Positions 1-7,453 of a stretch of 64,000 bases of DNA are shown here, one piece after another. The notes beneath the pieces were generated by a model. It was not told the DNA's origin and ran no database searches. It saw only the letters and a program-made list of their open reading frames with translations. Position numbers and translations under genes: made by a program. The number at the start of each line of letters is the position of its first letter. The first letter of the stretch is position 1. The DNA is from Butyrivibrio sp. CB08 (GTDB lineage Bacteria > Bacillota > Clostridia > Lachnospirales > Lachnospiraceae). Location: assembly GCF_003625485.1 (NCBI RefSeq), contig NZ_RAIR01000001.1, positions 682,001 through 746,000 on the forward strand. The letters run 5' to 3'.

Positions 1-1221
1 AGACCGGCAACTGACAAGGTGGAGAAGATCGCAGCTCTCCCCTATGACGTATATAACAGACAGGAGGCCAGAGAGGTTGTAGAAAAGAATCCTGATTCTT
101 TCCTTACAATCGACAGACCAGAGACATTCTTTGAGCCTGATCATGACATGTATGCTCCTGAAGTATATGAAAGAGCAGCAAAAGAGCTCAGAGACAGAAT
201 GGCCAAGGGAGATTTTATCCAGGATGAAGAAAACTGCTACTACATCTATGAGCTTACATTTAAGGGCAGAAGTCAGACAGGAATTGTAGCGCTTTCTTCT
301 GTAGATGATTACTTAAACGGAGTGATCAAAAAACACGAGAACACCAGAGAAGAAAAGGAAAAAGACAGGATCGAACACGTCTATACCTGCAAGGCTCAGA
401 CTGGTCCTATTTTTCTGTGCTATAGAGAAAACAAGACTATAAGCGAGATCGTAAACAAGGTAAAGAGTGTTGATGAGCCTGTTTATGACTTTGTTTCAGA
501 TGGGGATGTAAGAAATAGAGTATGGCTTATGGAAGATGAAGATGAGAACAACATGATAAGCCGCGTATTTACTACAATTAACGATATCTATATCGCTGAT
601 GGTCACCACAGATGTGCTTCTGCAGTAAAGGTGGGCCTTAAGATGAGAGAGGAAGGAAAGGGAAGCCTTAAGGGCAAGCAGCAGTCTGACTACTTCCTGT
701 CAGTTCTTTTCCCTGATTCTGAGCTTATGATCATGGATTACAACAGGGTTGTAAAGGATCTGAATGGTTTTTCTGAAGAGGAATTCCTTAATAAGATAAA
801 AGAGAAGTTTGATGTTGCTGCTGAGTCAGAGGCTGTTAAGCCTGATAAGAAGGCTTCGTTTGGAATGTACCTTAATAAGAAGTGGTACAGATTAACTGCG
901 CATAAGGATCTTTTGAAGGATGATGCTGTTGAGGGCCTTGATGTATCTATACTTCAGAATGAAGTTCTTTCTCCAATCCTGGGAATCGGAGATCCAAGGA
1001 CTGATAAGAGAATTGACTTTGTTGGCGGAATAAGGGGACTTTCTGAACTTGAAAAGAGAGCTGACAGTGATATGTGTCTTGCCTTCTCCATGTATCCGAC
1101 TTCAATTTCAGAACTTTTTGAAGTGGCAGATGCGAAAAGGCTCATGCCTCCTAAGTCAACATGGTTTGAACCAAAACTTCTCAGTGGTTTATTCATCCAT
1201 GACATTTGTGGTAAGATATAA
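1..1221 (+). CDS. DUF1015 family protein, 5' truncated by window start
   Basis: The reading frame is open from base 1, so the true start lies upstream of the window. The first in-frame start codon visible (GTG at 19) falls inside the conserved part of the family: residues reading RPATDKVEKIAALPYDV run continuously from base 1 and match the usual DUF1015 N-terminal pattern in which a short segment precedes AALPYDV. About 400 residues are present. Further family-like features are SFLTIDRPE near the start, and IADGHHRCASA around codon 200 (nt 592-621), a His/Arg-rich motif conserved in the family. No reaction has been established for the family, although it is often found near serine or NAD metabolism genes. 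It ends 29 bp before the next gene, so the two are probably co-transcribed. Confident in family, not in function. Confidence 0.85.
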   Translation, partial: RPATDKVEKIAALPYDVYNRQEAREVVEKNPDSFLTIDRPETFFEPDHDMYAPEVYERAAKELRDRMAKGDFIQDEENCYYIYELTFKGRSQTGIVALSSVDDYLNGVIKKHENTREEKEKDRIEHVYTCKAQTGPIFLCYRENKTISEIVNKVKSVDEPVYDFVSDGDVRNRVWLMEDEDENNMISRVFTTINDIYIADGHHRCASAVKVGLKMREEGKGSLKGKQQSDYFLSVLFPDSELMIMDYNRVVKDLNGFSEEEFLNKIKEKFDVAAESEAVKPDKKASFGMYLNKKWYRLTAHKDLLKDDAVEGLDVSILQNEVLSPILGIGDPRTDKRIDFVGGIRGLSELEKRADSDMCLAFSMYPTSISELFEVADAKRLMPPKSTWFEPKLLSGLFIHDICGKI

Positions 1222-1250
1222 ATATATTGATAACTTATGGAGGGATTACC

Positions 1251-3704
1251 GTGAATAATAAACTGTACAAGATGATGAACTGGCCTGAAATCGAAGAGAT
1301 CATTTATTCTGATGGTGATGATCCCCACAGAATATTGGGCGCCCATAAGGTCGGCAATAACTTCCTTATCCAGGCGTTTTATCCAGATGCTCTTTCTATC
1401 AAGGTTTACATCGAGAACAGCAAAAAGAGCTATGAAATGGAACTTGCTGATGAGGCTGGTTTCTTTGCCGTGATCGTACCCTATGTAGACAAGCTAAAAT
1501 ATCATCTGCTTATCACTGATGCAGATGGCAATGAGACCAAGGTCTACGATCCATATGCCTTTGGCCCTCTCATGGACAGAGAGGATTTCATCAAGCTTGG
1601 AAGCGGTATCCACTTTAAGATATATGAAAAGATGGGCGCTCATCCCATGAAGAGGAACGGGATAGAGGGCTGTGAATTTGCGGTTTGGGCTCCTTCTGCT
1701 GCAAGAGTCAGTGTTATTGGTGATTTCAATAACTGGGATGGCAGAATATGTCAGATGCACAGACTTGATCCAATAGGTGTGTTTGAGATATTCATTCCTG
1801 GTGCCAAGGTTGGCGATGGCTATCAGTTTGAGATCAAGACCAGAAATGGACTTATCTTAAAAAGACCTGATCCATATGCAATTCAGTCCAAGGGAGAGAA
1901 TGGCGTTATTTCCGTTATAACCAAGACTCCATCCTTTAACTGTACTGATGAAAAGTGGATAGCAGGCAGAAAGAACCTCAATTTGGATGAGGATCCTGTT
2001 TCTATCTGTGAGATCAGCCTTGAGGCTTTTGCTGGAAGACATGAAGGCAAGAGCACCATGGAGGAGATCACTAAAGACGTCCTTGAATATGTAATTAACC
2101 ATGACTTTAATACCATTGAACTCATGCCTGTAATGAAGCATGTTCCAGGACATTTCTACCACATTTTGAATTTCTTTGCCCTGGATGAAATCTATGGAAC
2201 TCCTGAAGATTTCAAGAAATTTATTGATGCATGTCATGAGGCTGGTATCAGAGTTATCCTTGACTGGGTTCCAACATTCTTCCCTAAATCATCCTGTGGT
2301 CTTAGCGAGTTTGATGGAAGAAGTCTGTTTGAATATGCTGATCCAAGGATTGGAATACACCCTAAGTCTGGCGATCTTATCTTTGATTATGGAAGAAAGG
2401 AAGTTACTAATTTCCTTATTTCAAATGCGATCTATTGGGTCGATCAGTTCCACATCGATGGAATAAGGTCCTCTGATATTTCAAGGATCCTTTACCTTGA
2501 CTATGATCGCAAGCCCGGTGAGTGGATGCCAAATATCTACGGTGGCAATGAGAATCTGGAGGCTCTTGAGTTCCTCAAGCAGTTTACATCTGTTCTTCAC
2601 AAGAATTATCCTGGAATAATTCTTTTCACCAAAGAAACTGCCTGCTGGCCACATGTTACAGAAGGCATTGAAGAGGGCGGCCTTGGATTTGACTTTAAGT
2701 GGAACAATGGCTGGAGCAGAGATTTCCTGTCATATATGGAAAATGATCCTCTGTTCAGAGCTGGACACCACGATGAGGTTACATTCAGTCTTATCTACAG
2801 CTATACAGAGAGATTTGTCCTTGCGTTTACTCATGAAGACATTGAGAAAGGTCTTGAGGGTCTGTATTACCGCATGCCTGGCGATTCATCCCAGAAGATG
2901 GCAAACCTTCGCCTTGCTGTCAGCTTTATGATGGTTCACCCTGGCAGAAAGCACCTCTACATGGAGCCTGATGCCCTTACAGTTGATCAGTCTGTGTTTG
3001 TTGAGAACATGATAAAAGATCTCAATGAACTCTATTACAAGAAACCTGCGCTCCATGTCCTTGATGGCAGTGATGCAGGCTTTGAGTGGATAAACGTCCT
3101 TGCTTCAGAGGAATGTATGCTGGCATTTGTAAGAAAGACTGAAAATGAGGATGAGATGCTGGTTGTAGTTGCCAATATGGCAGGCGTTGACAGGGAATTC
3201 GAGATAGGAGTTCCCGCTGACGGCAGATACCTTGAGATCTTTAACTCAGACAATACCAACTATGGCGGAAAGGGAATGCTCAACCAGGGCAGAAAAGAAG
3301 CAAGACGCAAGGAGGTAGATGGAAGAAACTATTCAATCTCCATCGAAATGGCGCCTGTTTCTCTTGCTATCTTCAGCTACACTCCTTATACCGATCAGGA
3401 AAAGAAGATCCGTGCTATCAAGGAAGAGCAGGAGATCAAGAAAGAGAAGGAAAAGCAGGAACGCATGGAAGCTCTTTTGAAGAAACAGTCCCTTGAAGAG
3501 GAGAAGCTCCTTAGAGACCTTAAGCAGAAGTATGAAAAAGAGCTTAAGGAGCAGGAGAGGGCTATTGAAGAAAAGTATGAGAAGATCGAGGAAGAGAGGA
3601 TCTTCAACATTATTTCTGAGGAAGCTTTAAAGAGAGTTGCCAAGAAGAATACAGCTAAGAAGGCCCCTGCCAAGAAGGCTGCTCCCAAAAAGAAAAAGTT
3701 GTAA
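1251..3704 (+). CDS. GlgB-like GH13 protein, predicted catalytically inactive, with coiled-coil and Lys/Ala/Pro tail
   Basis: The protein has 817 residues with the architecture of bacterial 1,4-alpha-glucan branching enzyme: DDPHRILGAH near the N-terminus, a CBM48-like segment (FAVWAPSAARVSVIGDFNNW, about residues 135-160), a GH13 barrel (about 245-600) and a C-terminal beta domain. The residue offset to E. coli GlgB is a constant +3, so the seven invariant residues can be compared. Asp335, Arg403 and His525 are kept (D338, R406, H528). His340 is F343, nucleophile Asp405 is S408, acid/base Glu458 is K461 and Asp526 is E529. The enzyme is therefore probably dead. Residues 715-800 form a highly charged coiled coil, followed by a KKAPAKKAAPKKKK tail resembling histone H1. 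GTG at 1251 was chosen over TTG 1227 because AGGGA/GGAGG at 1240-1244 is well spaced from it. A glycogen-binding scaffold or regulatory role is inference. Confidence 0.88.
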   Translation: MNNKLYKMMNWPEIEEIIYSDGDDPHRILGAHKVGNNFLIQAFYPDALSIKVYIENSKKSYEMELADEAGFFAVIVPYVDKLKYHLLITDADGNETKVYDPYAFGPLMDREDFIKLGSGIHFKIYEKMGAHPMKRNGIEGCEFAVWAPSAARVSVIGDFNNWDGRICQMHRLDPIGVFEIFIPGAKVGDGYQFEIKTRNGLILKRPDPYAIQSKGENGVISVITKTPSFNCTDEKWIAGRKNLNLDEDPVSICEISLEAFAGRHEGKSTMEEITKDVLEYVINHDFNTIELMPVMKHVPGHFYHILNFFALDEIYGTPEDFKKFIDACHEAGIRVILDWVPTFFPKSSCGLSEFDGRSLFEYADPRIGIHPKSGDLIFDYGRKEVTNFLISNAIYWVDQFHIDGIRSSDISRILYLDYDRKPGEWMPNIYGGNENLEALEFLKQFTSVLHKNYPGIILFTKETACWPHVTEGIEEGGLGFDFKWNNGWSRDFLSYMENDPLFRAGHHDEVTFSLIYSYTERFVLAFTHEDIEKGLEGLYYRMPGDSSQKMANLRLAVSFMMVHPGRKHLYMEPDALTVDQSVFVENMIKDLNELYYKKPALHVLDGSDAGFEWINVLASEECMLAFVRKTENEDEMLVVVANMAGVDREFEIGVPADGRYLEIFNSDNTNYGGKGMLNQGRKEARRKEVDGRNYSISIEMAPVSLAIFSYTPYTDQEKKIRAIKEEQEIKKEKEKQERMEALLKKQSLEEEKLLRDLKQKYEKELKEQERAIEEKYEKIEEERIFNIISEEALKRVAKKNTAKKAPAKKAAPKKKKL

Positions 3705-3727
3705 ATCTTCTAATATGAATTTATAAT
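3699..3727 (+). promoter_or_regulatory. sigma-A-type promoter for the tRNA-Thr
   Basis: TTGTAA (3699-3704) and a perfect TATAAT (3722-3727) are separated by 17 bp. The -35 overlaps the stop codon of the GlgB-like gene. The expected start, near 3734, lies upstream of the tRNA at 3793. Visual match only. Confidence 0.5.
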
Positions 3728-3742
3728 AATGAAGTTGCTAAG

Positions 3743-3774
3743 GTGGATTCCGGAATGATCTGGAATCCACTTTA
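3743..3774 (+). terminator. hairpin in the tRNA-Thr leader; weak terminator or processing signal
   Basis: GTGGATTCC (3743-3751) and GGAATCCAC (3762-3770) form a perfect 9-bp stem with a 10-nt loop, followed only by TTTAAAT. It could end the upstream gene's transcript. As it also lies between the tRNA promoter and the tRNA, it would be part of the primary tRNA transcript. The short T stretch makes it a weak intrinsic terminator. Confidence 0.4.
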
Positions 3775-3792
3775 AATACGGCTTATATAAAG

Positions 3793-3865
3793 GCTGGAAT
3801 AGCGCAGTCGGTAGCGCAACTGATTCGTAATCAGTAGGTCGAGGGTTCAAGTCCCTTTTCCAGCT
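3793..3865 (+). tRNA. tRNA-Thr (anticodon CGT)
   Basis: A full cloverleaf can be folded by eye. The acceptor is GCTGGAA (3793-3799) with TTCCAGC (3858-3864). The D stem is GCGC/GCGC (3802-3805, 3814-3817). The anticodon stem is ACTGA/TCAGT with loop TTCGTAA (3824-3830) and anticodon CGT (3826-3828), reading ACG threonine codons. The T arm is GAGGG-TTCAAGT-CCCTT (3841-3857). The discriminator base is T3865. CCA is not encoded. The gene stands alone between a leader hairpin and a strong terminator, so it is a single-gene transcription unit. Confidence 0.96.
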
Positions 3866-3880
3866 CTATTGTACAGAAAA

Positions 3881-3914
3881 AGAGACAACATTTTTCTTTG
3901 TTGTCTCTTTTTAT
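3881..3914 (+). terminator. intrinsic terminator after tRNA-Thr
   Basis: AGAGACAACA (3881-3890) pairs perfectly with TGTTGTCTCT (3899-3908), with an A-rich run before and a T run after. The symmetric A and T runs mean it could act in both directions. Confidence 0.9.
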
Positions 3915-3943
3915 TATAATAATATGTCGAATTATTTTGTTAT

Positions 3944-3970
3944 GCATCGTAATATAATTTCAATCGATGC
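3944..3970 (+). promoter_or_regulatory. apt promoter -10 flanked by an inverted repeat
   Basis: A perfect TATAAT lies at 3953-3958, 28 bp before the apt start codon. It sits between GCATCG (3944-3949) and CGATGC (3965-3970), an exact 6-bp inverted repeat with 15 bp between the arms. No good -35 hexamer is seen at 17 bp. The repeat could be a repressor site covering the -10 or a coincidental palindrome. Confidence 0.4.
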
Positions 3971-3985
3971 GGAGAGGGTATAACC

Positions 3986-4510
3986 ATGAAAGAATTAAAA
4001 GATTACGTACGTACAATACCGGATTTTCCTGAGCCAGGCATTATGTTCAGAGATATTACCTCTGTTCTTCAGGATGCGGAGGGGTTCAAACTTGCTATCG
4101 ACCAGATGCAGGACCTTATTAAGGACCTTGATTTTGACGTAGTACTTGGAGCTGAGTCAAGAGGATTTATCTTCAGTGCTCCTATTGCATATAACAGAGG
4201 TAAGGCACTTGTTCCTGTTAGAAAGAAGGGCAAGCTTCCTTGTGAGACAGTAGAAGTTTCTTATGACCTTGAGTATGGTCAGGCTACACTTGAGCTCCAC
4301 AAGGACTCAATCAAGCCAGGACAGAAGGTTCTTTTAGTAGATGACCTTATGGCAACAGGCGGAACAATCGAAGCTATGATCAAGCTTGTTGAGATGCTCG
4401 GCGGCGAAGTTGCTGGTATCCTTGTTCTCATGGAGCTTAAGGGTCTTAAGGGAAGAGAGAGACTTAGCAAATACAGGTTAGACGCAGCACTTAGTTACGA
4501 GGGGAAGTAA
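3986..4510 (+). CDS. apt: adenine phosphoribosyltransferase
   Basis: Apt makes AMP from adenine and PRPP in the cytoplasm, salvaging purine. The 174 residues match the usual family length. Recognisable parts are the N-terminal IPDFPEPGIMFRDIT motif, ESRGFIF in the hood region and the PRPP-binding loop VLLVDDLMATGGT (about residues 115-127). ATG 3986 has a GGAGAGGG ribosome site 8-9 bp upstream. It is followed after 6 bp by rel, and the order apt-rel-MBL-hemZ is common in clostridia. Coupling purine salvage to (p)ppGpp synthesis in one operon is consistent with control of purine nucleotide pools. Nothing unusual is seen. Confidence 0.97.
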   Translation: MKELKDYVRTIPDFPEPGIMFRDITSVLQDAEGFKLAIDQMQDLIKDLDFDVVLGAESRGFIFSAPIAYNRGKALVPVRKKGKLPCETVEVSYDLEYGQATLELHKDSIKPGQKVLLVDDLMATGGTIEAMIKLVEMLGGEVAGILVLMELKGLKGRERLSKYRLDAALSYEGK

Positions 4511-4516
4511 TTTTAG

Positions 4517-6799
4517 ATGTCTCAACACTTTGACGACGGAAAAATTGAAGCAATCCCTGAGTTTAAGTCTCCTGAGAGCCTTTATGAGGGCCTTATCACC
4601 AGAGTCAAGAAGTATCACCCCTCTGATGATATCTCCCTTATAGAGAAGGCTTACAAACAGGCGGCACAGGCTCATGAGGGACAGCTGCGCAAATCTGGTG
4701 AACCATATATCATTCACCCACTTTGCGTAGCTATAATCCTTGCTGATCTTGAGATGGATAAAGAGACCATCGCAGCAGGGCTTCTTCATGATGTCGTTGA
4801 AGACACCATCTGTACTAAGGAAGAGATAGAAGCTGAATTTGGTACCGACGTAGCACTTCTTGTTGACGGCGTTACCAAACTGACAGCTCTGCAGCTGACA
4901 TCAGACAATACAGGCAAGACTCCTGAGCAGCTTGATATGCAGGCTCAGAACCTTCGTAAGATGTTCCTTGCAATGGCCAAGGATATCAGAGTCATCCTCA
5001 TTAAGCTTGCGGACAGACTCCACAACATGCGTACTCTTGAGCATATGCCTCCAGAGAAACAGCAGAGGATTGCCCAGGAGACTCTGGACATCTATTCACC
5101 TATCGCTGGACGTCTTGGTATCAGCAGGATCAAGGTTGAACTGGATGACCTTTCTCTTAAGTATCTCAAGCCTGACGTATATAAGGATCTTGCTGAGAAG
5201 GTTGCAGCAAGAAAGAGCGAAAGAGAGAGCTACGTAGAAGAGATCTGCGAAAATGTTCGTAAGAACATTGCTGCTGCTGGCATTAAGGGTGAGGTTAACG
5301 GAAGAGTCAAGCATTTCTTTAGCATCTATAAAAAGATGCGCAACCAGAATAAGTCACTTGATCAGATCTATGATCTGTTTGCGATTCGTATCATTGTAGA
5401 TACAGTCAAGGACTGTTATGCTGCGCTTGGTGTAATCCATGAGCTCTATAAGCCTATACCGGGCAGATTCAAGGATTACATTGCAATGCCCAAGCCCAAC
5501 ATGTATCAGTCCCTTCATACAACTCTTATTGGACAGACTGGTCAGCCATTTGAGATTCAGATCAGAACCTATGATATGCATAGGGCAGCTGAATACGGTA
5601 TCGCTGCCCATTGGAAGTACAAAGAGTCTTCTGATGGCAAAAAGGCTGATAGCGGTGAGGAAGAGAAGCTCATATGGCTTCGTCAGATCCTTGAATGGCA
5701 ACAGGATCTTTCTGACAACCAGGAGTTCATGAGTCTTTTAAAGAGCGACTTAAACCTCTTCTCTGAAGACGTTTATTGCTTCACTCCAACTGGAGAAGTT
5801 AAGAACCTCCCTGCAGGATCAACACCTATCGATTTTGCTTACAGTATTCACTCAGCTGTTGGTAATAAGATGATCGGTGCCAAGGTCAATGGCAAACTTG
5901 TGCCTATTGACTACAAGATCCAGAATGGTGACCGCATCGAGGTTGTAACCAGCCAGAATTCCAAGGGACCAAGCAGAGACTGGCTCTCTATCGCAAGGTC
6001 CACATCCACCAAGAACAAGATCAATCAGTGGTTCAGGCATGAACTTAAGGAAGAGAACGTCCTTAAGGGAAAAGAGCTGCTGATAGAATATTGCAAATCC
6101 AAGGGAATGGATTATTACACCATTGCCAAGCCCGAATTCCAGGCTATTGTCACAAGAAAGTACGGATTCCATGAATGGGATGCGGTTCTTGCTGCAGTAG
6201 GCCACGGGGGCCTTAAGGAAGGTCAGATCATCAACAAGATCTTAGAGCTTGGTGACAAGGAGCACAAGCGCAACATCACTGACGAAGAGGTGCTTGCAGC
6301 TGTTGCTGAATCCAATGTAACTCCTCAGGTTTCAGGTTCTGATAACGCCATCATTGTTAAAGGCGTTCATGACGTTGCGGTAAGGTTCTCCAAGTGCTGC
6401 AACCCTGTACCTGGTGATGACATATGCGGATTTGTTACAAGAGGAAGAGGCGTATCCATCCACAGAAAGGACTGCATCAATGTTATCAAGATGCAGGAAG
6501 AAGACAGAACCAGACTTATTGAAGCCAGATGGCAGGCTGATTCTGGCGCTTCTGGTGGTAAGTACGCAGCTACCATCAAGATCTTTGCCAATAACAGAAG
6601 TGGTCTTCTTGCAGATGTATCAAGAGCCCTTACTGAAAAAGATATAGACATCCTGTCCATGAATACCCGTACCAGCAAGCAGGGTCTTGCTACCATGGAG
6701 ACATCTTTCCAGGTTTCTTCAAGGGATCAGCTTAGAGATATTGTGGACAAGATCAGACAGATCGACAGCGTAATCGATATAGAGAGGACAACAGGCTGA
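4517..6799 (+). CDS. rel: bifunctional (p)ppGpp synthetase/hydrolase (RelA/SpoT family)
   Basis: This is a 760-residue long RSH protein with the standard domain order: HD hydrolase with LLHDVVEDT (H91, D92, E95, D96), synthetase domain containing GRFKDYIAMPKPNMYQSLHT (about residues 315-335), TGS domain (VYCFTPTGEVKNLPAGSTPIDFAYSIHSAVG, from about 415; quoted only to locate it), helical and zinc-finger-like CCNPVPGDDI region near 635, and a C-terminal ACT domain (about 685-760). The hydrolase metal residues and the synthetase G-loop region both look intact, so both activities are predicted. The protein sets stringent-response alarmone levels by sensing stalled ribosomes. It starts 6 bp after apt and its stop overlaps the next start by one base. 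Confidence 0.97.
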   Translation: MSQHFDDGKIEAIPEFKSPESLYEGLITRVKKYHPSDDISLIEKAYKQAAQAHEGQLRKSGEPYIIHPLCVAIILADLEMDKETIAAGLLHDVVEDTICTKEEIEAEFGTDVALLVDGVTKLTALQLTSDNTGKTPEQLDMQAQNLRKMFLAMAKDIRVILIKLADRLHNMRTLEHMPPEKQQRIAQETLDIYSPIAGRLGISRIKVELDDLSLKYLKPDVYKDLAEKVAARKSERESYVEEICENVRKNIAAAGIKGEVNGRVKHFFSIYKKMRNQNKSLDQIYDLFAIRIIVDTVKDCYAALGVIHELYKPIPGRFKDYIAMPKPNMYQSLHTTLIGQTGQPFEIQIRTYDMHRAAEYGIAAHWKYKESSDGKKADSGEEEKLIWLRQILEWQQDLSDNQEFMSLLKSDLNLFSEDVYCFTPTGEVKNLPAGSTPIDFAYSIHSAVGNKMIGAKVNGKLVPIDYKIQNGDRIEVVTSQNSKGPSRDWLSIARSTSTKNKINQWFRHELKEENVLKGKELLIEYCKSKGMDYYTIAKPEFQAIVTRKYGFHEWDAVLAAVGHGGLKEGQIINKILELGDKEHKRNITDEEVLAAVAESNVTPQVSGSDNAIIVKGVHDVAVRFSKCCNPVPGDDICGFVTRGRGVSIHRKDCINVIKMQEEDRTRLIEARWQADSGASGGKYAATIKIFANNRSGLLADVSRALTEKDIDILSMNTRTSKQGLATMETSFQVSSRDQLRDIVDKIRQIDSVIDIERTTG

Positions 6800-7449
6800 T
6801 GGCTGAAACTAAGGTCGGAATGTTCACTTTGGGAATGGTTGGCACCAACTGTTACTTTGTCTTTAAAGAGGATGAAACAGATGCTGAAGGCAACAGACAC
6901 TGCATCTTTTTTGATCCGGCAGACAGAGAGGCCAGGATATTTGAAGCTCTTAAGGAGAATCAAATCGTAGTGGATCTGATTCTTTTGACCCATGGACATT
7001 TTGATCACATTGGCGGAGCGGCAGAGCTTAAGAAACTTACCGGGGCTAAGCTTGGATGCCTTAAGGAAGAGGAAGCTATCTGTAAGGATCCATACCTTAA
7101 CCTTGGAAACAGCTATGGAATGGACCTTAGTGTTTCTCCTGATATTCTTTACAGAGACGGCGAAGAGATAACTGCTGCAGGTCTTAAATGCAGGGTGCTT
7201 AAGACACCCGGACACACATCAGGCAGCTGTTGTTATTACTTTGAGGATGATAATATACTTATCAGCGGAGATACACTGTTTGAGGAATCCGTTGGAAGAA
7301 CAGATTTTCCCACCAGCTCAACCAGTGATCTCATCAGGTCTGTGAAAGAGAAGATATTTGTTCTTCCCGATGAGACTTATGTTTATCCGGGTCACGGGGA
7401 GATGACCACAGTTGGCCATGAGAAACAGTACAATCCATTTATAATTTAA
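6799..7449 (+). CDS. MBL-fold metallo-hydrolase (glyoxalase II-like)
   Basis: The 216-residue protein has the binuclear zinc motif THGHFDHIGG (about residues 63-72). It also has the later ligands expected for this fold: H in KTPGHTSGSCC near 140, D in LISGDTLF near 159, and H in YVYPGHGEMTT near 198. Members of this group hydrolyse thioesters such as hydroxyacylglutathione-like compounds, but the substrate here is unknown. The start ATG overlaps the rel stop codon by one base, implying translational coupling. It is a regular part of the apt-rel operon in clostridia. Confidence 0.92.
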   Translation: MAETKVGMFTLGMVGTNCYFVFKEDETDAEGNRHCIFFDPADREARIFEALKENQIVVDLILLTHGHFDHIGGAAELKKLTGAKLGCLKEEEAICKDPYLNLGNSYGMDLSVSPDILYRDGEEITAAGLKCRVLKTPGHTSGSCCYYFEDDNILISGDTLFEESVGRTDFPTSSTSDLIRSVKEKIFVLPDETYVYPGHGEMTTVGHEKQYNPFII

Positions 7450-7453
7450 GATA

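Noticed and set aside
954..1346. 130-codon minus-strand open frame at the DUF1015 / GlgB-like junction
   Set aside because: It is a shadow of two well-conserved + strand genes, has no family resemblance, and crosses the + strand intergenic ribosome site.
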